This document shows, piece after piece, positions 57,982 through 64,000 of a DNA stretch of 64,000 nt. The DNA lies in assembly GCF_002214185.1 (NCBI RefSeq), contig NZ_CP022161.1:1671757-1735756 (forward strand), in the 5' to 3' direction. Source of the stretch: Streptomyces capitiformicae (GTDB lineage Bacteria; Actinomycetota; Actinomycetes; Streptomycetales; Streptomycetaceae). The notes beneath the pieces were generated by a model, which saw nothing but the letters and a program-made list of their open reading frames with translations, was not told where the DNA came from and ran no database searches. Within the stretch, counting starts at the first letter, position 1; every line of letters starts with the position of its first letter. The position numbers and the translations under genes were made by a program.

Positions 57982-58755
57982 ATGACAACGGCTCTGATTA
58001 CGGGATCGACGGCGGGTATCGGTGCCGCCTTCGCGCGGCGGCTGGCGGCGGACGGACACGACCTCGTCCTGGTGGCGCGTGACACCAAGCGGCTGCGTGA
58101 GCAGGCCACGGAGTTGCACGACCGGCACGGCATCGAGGCCGAGGTGCTCACCGCGGACCTGGCGACGGACGACGGCATCGAAGCGGTGGCCGCGCGGCTG
58201 GGCGACCGGAAGAACCCGGTCGACCTGCTGGTCAACAACGCGGGCTTCGGCAACAAGGGCCACTTCCTCGACGTTTCGATGGCTGACGAGCTGAAGATGC
58301 TCAAGGTGCACTGCGAGGCGGTGCTCCGTCTGACCTCGGCGGCGACCGAGGCCATGCGGGAGCGGGGCCGGGGCGGGGTCGTCAACGTGGCGTCGGTCGC
58401 CGCCTTCGTGCCGCGCGGCACCTACGGGGCGTCGAAGGCGTGGGTCGTGCAGTTCACGCAGGGCGCGGCCCGGGATCTGAACGGCAGCGGGGTGCGGCTG
58501 ATGGCCCTGTGCCCGGGGTTCGTGCGTACGGAGTTCCATCAGCGGGCCGGAATGGGGACGGACAACATCCCTGGGTGGATGTGGCTCGACGCGGACAAGC
58601 TGGTGACGGCCGCCCTGGCGGACATGTCCCGCGGGAAGACCGTCTCCATCCCCGACCCGCGTTACAAGGCCCTGATGGGTGTGGTGAAGGTGGTGCCGCG
58701 AGGGCTGCTCGGCGGGATCAGCTCGAAGACGGGACGCAAGTACGGGCCGCAGTAG
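57982..58755 (+). CDS. Short-chain dehydrogenase/reductase
   Basis: The 257-residue protein has the SDR nucleotide motif TGSTAGIG (7-14), NNAG (VNNAGFG), and the catalytic set S138, Y148 and K152 (YGASK). The C-terminal part ends SSKTGRKYGPQ, as in hydrocarbon-chain SDRs. The ATG at 57982 lacks a strong ribosome-binding site, and TACGCT just before it could be the -10 of a leaderless transcript. The substrate cannot be read. Confidence 0.88.
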   Translation: MTTALITGSTAGIGAAFARRLAADGHDLVLVARDTKRLREQATELHDRHGIEAEVLTADLATDDGIEAVAARLGDRKNPVDLLVNNAGFGNKGHFLDVSMADELKMLKVHCEAVLRLTSAATEAMRERGRGGVVNVASVAAFVPRGTYGASKAWVVQFTQGAARDLNGSGVRLMALCPGFVRTEFHQRAGMGTDNIPGWMWLDADKLVTAALADMSRGKTVSIPDPRYKALMGVVKVVPRGLLGGISSKTGRKYGPQ

Positions 58756-58896
58756 GCGGGGTGGTGTTTGGCTCGGGGCGTCGACGATCAGCGGGACGGT
58801 GGCGCACATGGCGTGCCGATGCCAAAGTGAGGGGGTCGGCCCTCGGGGGGACAATGGTGCTGTTCAACCGGATCCAGGGGGGCCGGAGGCAGCGTT

Positions 58897-59604
58897 ATGA
58901 CATTTGTGCAGCTCATCGACTGTAGGACCAGTCGGTTCGATGAGATGAACCGGCTGATGGACTCGTGGGTCGAGCAGACCAAGGGCAAGCGGACGGCGAC
59001 GCACAACATCATCGGGAAGGACCGGTCCGACGCGGCGCACTTCATCGAGATCGTGGAGTTCCCGTCGTACGAGGAGGCGATGCGGAACTCGAACCTGCCG
59101 GAGACCGATCGCATCTTCCAGGAGATGGTGGCGCTCTGCGACGAGATGCCCACCTTCACGGACCTGGATGTCGTACGGGACGAGCAGTTGTACGCGGCGA
59201 CCGCGCGCAGGTTCTTCGAGGCGCTGGCCACGAAGGGTGAACTACCGCCGCTCAACGACGTGCTCGTCGAGGACTACCACGACCACGATCCCTCCAACCC
59301 GCAGGACACGATAGGCATGGACGCCATGAGGCGCGAGGTCGGGATGTGGCGGGGCGCGTTCGACTTCTCGTTCACGGTCGAGGACCAGATCGCGCAGGGT
59401 GACCGGGTGTGCACCCGGTGGTCCTGGAACGCGACGCACAAGGGCGATTTCCTCGGGATCCCGGCCACCGGGAAGAAGGTCTCCATGACCGGGGCGACCA
59501 TTCACCGGTGCACGGCAGACGGGAAGATCGCCGAGGGCTGGTGGCAGTACGACAGGCTCGGGCTGATGAGCCAGCTGGGCGCCTTGGAGGATCTGGAGCG
59601 GTAG
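58897..59604 (+). CDS. Two-domain protein: dimeric barrel plus SnoaL-like
   Basis: The 235-residue protein has an N-terminal half (1-95) like a dimeric alpha/beta-barrel (ABM) domain, and a C-terminal SnoaL-like fold (from about 100: YAATARRFFEALATKGE; DYHDHDP; WSWNATHKGDFLGIPATGKKVSMTGATI in pieces) close to ester cyclases. GGAGG is found nine bases before the ATG at 58897. The two domains in one frame are probably a fusion or natural architecture for cytosolic binding of small hydrophobic molecules. No function can be assigned. Confidence 0.78.
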   Translation: MTFVQLIDCRTSRFDEMNRLMDSWVEQTKGKRTATHNIIGKDRSDAAHFIEIVEFPSYEEAMRNSNLPETDRIFQEMVALCDEMPTFTDLDVVRDEQLYAATARRFFEALATKGELPPLNDVLVEDYHDHDPSNPQDTIGMDAMRREVGMWRGAFDFSFTVEDQIAQGDRVCTRWSWNATHKGDFLGIPATGKKVSMTGATIHRCTADGKIAEGWWQYDRLGLMSQLGALEDLER

Positions 59605-59635
59605 ACCCGCGGTAGACCCGATCAGGCCGACGCGG

Positions 59636-59669
59636 GAAGGCCCGGCACCCCGAGGGGTGCCGGGCCTTC
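59636..59669. terminator. Bidirectional terminator between SnoaL-like gene and groEL
   Basis: A perfect 16-bp stem (59636-59651 and 59654-59669) with a 2-base loop separates two convergent genes. Confidence 0.85.
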
Positions 59670-59702
59670 GCTACGGCTTACCGGCGTACGGGTACGCGTA
59701 CG

Positions 59703-61391
<1,689 letters not shown>

Positions 61392-61449
61392 TTAATGGTC
61401 GCGGGGGCCAGGGGCGCAGCTCACAAGCAATGTGCTTCGGGTGAAGTGC

Positions 61450-61758
61450 TTACTTCTCGATGATCGCGAGAACGTCGCGAGCCGAGAGGACGAGGTACTC
61501 CTCGCCGTTGTACTTCACCTCGGTGCCGCCGTACTTGCTGTACAGCACGATGTCGCCGGTCTTGACGTCGAGCGGCAGGCGCTCGCCGTTCTCGAACCGA
61601 CCCGGGCCCACGGCCAGGACGACGCCCTCCTGGGGCTTCTCCTTGGCGGTGTCCGGGATGACCAGGCCAGAGGCCGTGGTCTGCTCGGCGTCCAGCGGCT
61701 GGACCACAATGCGGTCCTCGAGCGGCTTGATGGCAACCTTGGAGCTGGCGGTCGTCAC
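61450..61758 (-). CDS. groES: Co-chaperonin GroES
   Basis: The 102-residue protein carries the GroES pattern: [22 protein letters not shown] (in pieces), the mobile loop, [20 protein letters not shown] and [30 protein letters not shown]. It caps GroEL as a heptamer. The GTG at 61758 has GGGGGAGG seven bases upstream. It heads the groES-groEL operon under two CIRCE elements. Confidence 0.97.
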   Translation of the reverse strand: MTTASSKVAIKPLEDRIVVQPLDAEQTTASGLVIPDTAKEKPQEGVVLAVGPGRFENGERLPLDVKTGDIVLYSKYGGTEVKYNGEEYLVLSARDVLAIIEK

Positions 61759-61857
61759 GATCCGACCTCCCCCTTCGGAGATCTCACGGGGTTAACTGTC
61801 TGAGGTGGCGACCAGGTCGATCCGTCGTCGCGGGTGCCGGACCTGCCCGTCGCGTAG

Positions 61858-61884
61858 TTGGCACTCTCCAGGGGGGAGTGCCAG
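61858..61884. promoter_or_regulatory. CIRCE element 1 of groES-groEL
   Basis: TTGGCACTC, nine bases, GAGTGCCAG is the HrcA operator with two changes from TTAGCACTC-N9-GAGTGCTAA. It lies about 100 bases before groES. Confidence 0.93.
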
Positions 61885-61891
61885 ACCTGAG

Positions 61892-61919
61892 ACTATGACC
61901 GTGGTTAGCACTCGGTCAA
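61892..61919 (-). promoter_or_regulatory. groES promoter (housekeeping type)
   Basis: Read on the minus strand, TTGACC (61914-61919), 16 bases, CATAGT (61892-61897). The -35 box lies within CIRCE element 2, so HrcA would block polymerase binding. Confidence 0.65.
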
Positions 61920-61931
61920 GCGGACTGCTAA
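61905..61931. promoter_or_regulatory. CIRCE element 2 of groES-groEL
   Basis: TTAGCACTC, nine bases, GACTGCTAA matches the CIRCE consensus at all but one position. It overlaps the -35 box of the groES promoter. Confidence 0.93.
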
Positions 61932-61996
61932 TCGCGGGCGGGGCGGCGGATGTTCCCATGCGGATTTCGCATGGGGTCACCAGGAGTCACCAGGGG

Positions 61997-62947
61997 TCAG
62001 AGGTAGTCCTCCAGGCGCCCCACCGTCAGGCCCTGCTCCTGGATCCGGCGCAGCAGCCGGGTCGTCATCTGCGTGAGCGTGGCGCCCTTCAACTGGTCGG
62101 GACCCCGGGTGAGGGTCCCCCCGCTCGGGCGAAGCCGAGGGTGGGGGAGGGCCAGGACGATGTCGCCGGGGCGGAGGCGGTCGCCGGTGGTGCGGGGGTC
62201 GCCGGTGGTGCGGGGGTCGCCGGTGGTGCGGGGGAGGTCGGTGATCCGCATGGACGCGCGCCACAGGACGACCGCCGAGATGCCGCAGTCGGCGGCGGCG
62301 CGGAGCGTGGTGGTGTCGTAGGCGCCGTAGGGCGGGCGGAAGAGGGTCGGGCGGATACCGAAGCGCTGTCTGAGTTTGTTCTGCTGTCCGCAGATCTCGG
62401 CCCGTTGCCCGGCGTACGGCAGGCCACGCAGAGCGGTGTGGTCGAGAGTGTGGTTCTGTACGGTCGCGCCGACCGCGCGGAGCCGGGCGAAGTGGCCGTA
62501 CCCCGGACCCACCACGCTGTCCGTGAGGAACAAGCTCACCGGAAGCCGCAGTTCACGCACCATGTCCACGAATCGCGGGTCCTTCTCGGCCCCGTCGTCG
62601 TACGTCAGGAAGACGACTCTGTCCCGGGTGGGGATGTGATCGACGACCGGCGGCAGCCCGGGCCCCGCCGCACGTGGGGCGGGTGGCCGGTCGGGGTTGC
62701 TAGGCGCGGGGGCGAGGGGGGCGGACAGGCCCCAGCGGCGGTACGGCGGTGGGGAGGGGTTGGGGGCGTGGTGGGGGTCGGGGACGGCCGGGTCGGAGCG
62801 GGGGCCCGGACCTGCGGCGGGATCGGCGGGGGCGGCGGGCCGCTCGCCGCAGCCGGCGGCAAGGAGCGCGGCCGCCAGCAGGGTCGCAGCGCCCGCCGGC
62901 AGGAGGTGCGGCCCACGCGCCCGGCGTGGACCCCGCCGCCGCCTCAC
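61997..62947 (-). CDS. Polysaccharide deacetylase lipoprotein (first copy)
   Basis: The 316-residue preprotein has a lipobox (LLAAGC, C33), a Pro-rich linker and a NodB-type domain: TYDDG with D117 and D118, the metal-binding H166-TLD-H170 and RPPYGAYD. The enzyme removes acetyl groups from extracellular polysaccharide or peptidoglycan. Two insertions mark this copy: an RTTGDP triplet encoded by three 18-bp repeats (62181-62234) and an in-frame palindromic repeat (62116-62148). The GTG at 62947 overlaps the upstream stop by three bases, so it is coupled to its paralogue. Confidence 0.88.
   Translation of the reverse strand: MRRRRGPRRARGPHLLPAGAATLLAAALLAAGCGERPAAPADPAAGPGPRSDPAVPDPHHAPNPSPPPYRRWGLSAPLAPAPSNPDRPPAPRAAGPGLPPVVDHIPTRDRVVFLTYDDGAEKDPRFVDMVRELRLPVSLFLTDSVVGPGYGHFARLRAVGATVQNHTLDHTALRGLPYAGQRAEICGQQNKLRQRFGIRPTLFRPPYGAYDTTTLRAAADCGISAVVLWRASMRITDLPRTTGDPRTTGDPRTTGDRLRPGDIVLALPHPRLRPSGGTLTRGPDQLKGATLTQMTTRLLRRIQEQGLTVGRLEDYL
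62116..62148. repeat. In-frame palindromic Streptomyces repeat
   Basis: The 33-bp hairpin sequence TCCCCCCGCTCGGGCGAAGC and onward, with arms TCCCCCC and GGTGGGGGA, recurs as a short palindromic unit in Streptomyces. It adds 11 codons to the deacetylase (ALPHPRLRPSGGT region). Confidence 0.7.
62181..62234. repeat. 18-bp tandem repeat inside deacetylase
   Basis: TCGCCGGTGGTGCGGGGG occurs three times exactly at 62181-62198, 62199-62216 and 62217-62234, coding for RTTGDP repeats on the minus strand. Confidence 0.9.
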
Positions 62948-63903
62948 AGGTAGTCCTCCAGCCGGGCCACCGCGTACCCCTTGGCGGTCACCAGGTCGAG
63001 GAAGCGGCGGATCATGTCGGGCATGGTGCCCTTCCAGTCGCCGCGGCCCCGGAAGTGGCTGAGGACGATGTCGCCCGGGCGGAGGGCGCGGTCCGACTCG
63101 CGGTATTCCCAGCGGTCGGCGAAGACCTCCTCGTTCCAGAGGGGGACGGCCCTGATGCCGCAGACCTTGGCGGCGCGCAGGGTGTCCTGGTCGTAGCTGC
63201 CGTACGGCGGCCGGAAGAGCGTGGGCCGGGTGCCGTACCGCTTCTCGATGACGTCCTGCATGCCGCAGATCTCGCGCTTCTGGGCGGCGTAGGGGAGGGC
63301 GCGCATGAGGCGGTGGTTGAGGGTGTGGTTGTTGAGGACGACGCCACGGTCGCGCATGCGCTCGAAGTAGCCGTAGTCTTCCTTGATCAGGTAGTCGCTG
63401 AGGAACGCGCTGTACGGGATCTTCAGCTCGCTCATCATCCGCAGGAACGCGGGGTCCTTCTCGGCGCCGTCGTCGATGGTGAGGAAGACGACCTTGTCAC
63501 GGGTGGGGATGGTGGTGAAGACCGGCGGCAGTCCGTCCTGCACATGCCGGTCGACCTCGAATCCCTTACGGGTCTCGAGGACCGGCTTCCTCTCCGGCGG
63601 CACGGGCGGGGTCAGCGGCAGCTCGGCCAGCCCCCAGCGCTTCGCGGCGGCGACCCGGGCCGCATGCGACCGGCGGAGCTTCGCGGCGTAGGCATCGAGG
63701 GCGCGGGCTGCGGGTGCGACAAGGGGCCGGCGACCACCGGGCTGACCGTGGAAAGGCCGCGTGCGTTCGGCCCCGGAGCCTTCTTTGGAGGCCTCTGCGG
63801 AGTCCTCCCGGGAACCGCCGTTGGAGCCGCCCTCGGCACACCCGGACACCATGACGGCGACCGCGACGGCGGGTACGGCGAGGGCGGCGATTCCGCCCCG
63901 GAC
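62944..63903 (-). CDS. Polysaccharide deacetylase lipoprotein (second copy), 5' truncated
   Basis: The reading frame runs upstream of ATG 63852: in-frame codons above it encode a hydrophobic stretch (GGIAALAVPAVAVAVMVSGC), a lipoprotein signal with Cys four residues after that ATG, so the true start lies above 63903 in the C-run. The mature protein has TIDDG, HTLNH and RPPYGSYD, the metal and active-site motifs of the NodB domain. It is a paralogue of the copy at 61997, which follows with overlap. The N-terminus is lost to the poly-C stretch. Confidence 0.85.
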   Translation of the reverse strand, partial: VRGGIAALAVPAVAVAVMVSGCAEGGSNGGSREDSAEASKEGSGAERTRPFHGQPGGRRPLVAPAARALDAYAAKLRRSHAARVAAAKRWGLAELPLTPPVPPERKPVLETRKGFEVDRHVQDGLPPVFTTIPTRDKVVFLTIDDGAEKDPAFLRMMSELKIPYSAFLSDYLIKEDYGYFERMRDRGVVLNNHTLNHRLMRALPYAAQKREICGMQDVIEKRYGTRPTLFRPPYGSYDQDTLRAAKVCGIRAVPLWNEEVFADRWEYRESDRALRPGDIVLSHFRGRGDWKGTMPDMIRRFLDLVTAKGYAVARLEDYL

Positions 63904-63904
63904 T

Positions 63905-64000
<96 letters not shown>

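Noticed and set aside
62101..62234. A CRISPR array in the deacetylase gene.
   Set aside because: The 18-bp units are directly tandem with no spacers and encode in-frame residues.

Overview
The window is high-GC (about 70% or more) actinobacterial chromosome and almost certainly Streptomyces. It carries whiD, bldM and a SigD-type sigma gene side by side, a cluster of membrane Ser/Thr kinases next to glpD, two guaB-family genes, and a groES-groEL operon under CIRCE control. From memory, the gene order matches the Streptomyces coelicolor core region around SCO4761-SCO4801, inverted here; this was not checked by alignment. The left edge cuts a SWIM zinc-finger gene. The right edge runs into about 96 nt of nearly pure C, most likely an assembly or read artefact.

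Layout. 1-6.2 kb: SWIM/DUF5691 pair, a B12-binding mutase subunit, a secreted lipase and a membrane-anchored M23 peptidase. 6.2-12.2 kb: PcrA helicase, then two NlpC/P60 cell-wall hydrolases, the first behind a c-di-AMP (ydaO-type) riboswitch. 12.2-14.4 kb: a MITE-like inverted repeat, two paralogous membrane proteins and a TetR regulator with a five-site operator array. 14.5-19.6 kb: a PspC-domain histidine kinase and LuxR-type response regulator, a PspC membrane protein, a collagen-like mini-protein and DoxX. 19.8-23.8 kb: assorted membrane and metabolic genes. 23.8-31.0 kb: guaA, a chorismate mutase behind a probable Phe/Tyr attenuator, a lipoprotein, a GMC oxidoreductase and a succinic semialdehyde dehydrogenase-type enzyme. 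31.2-45.4 kb: six kinase-type genes (five with intact catalytic motifs, one clear pseudokinase) with a diacylglycerol-kinase-like gene among them. 45.6-52.1 kb: glpD, a UDP-sugar dehydrogenase homologue lacking its catalytic Cys, a guaB3-like gene and guaB. 52.2-54.5 kb: sigD, bldM, whiD. 54.5-59.6 kb: LysR, MOSC, multicopper oxidase, SDR and SnoaL-type genes. 59.7-63.9 kb: groEL, groES and two polysaccharide deacetylase lipoproteins.

The themes are cell-wall remodelling (M23, NlpC/P60, deacetylases, riboswitch), differentiation control (bldM, whiD, sigD, kinase cluster), guanine nucleotide synthesis (guaA, guaB) and stress (groES/EL, CIRCE). The most unusual points are the pseudokinase with a roughly 300-residue insert where the activation loop should be, the Cys-to-Ala dehydrogenase, the helically phased TetR operators, the attenuator before chorismate mutase, and the collagen-like tract. 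No tRNA, rRNA, CRISPR array or transposase gene was recognised.
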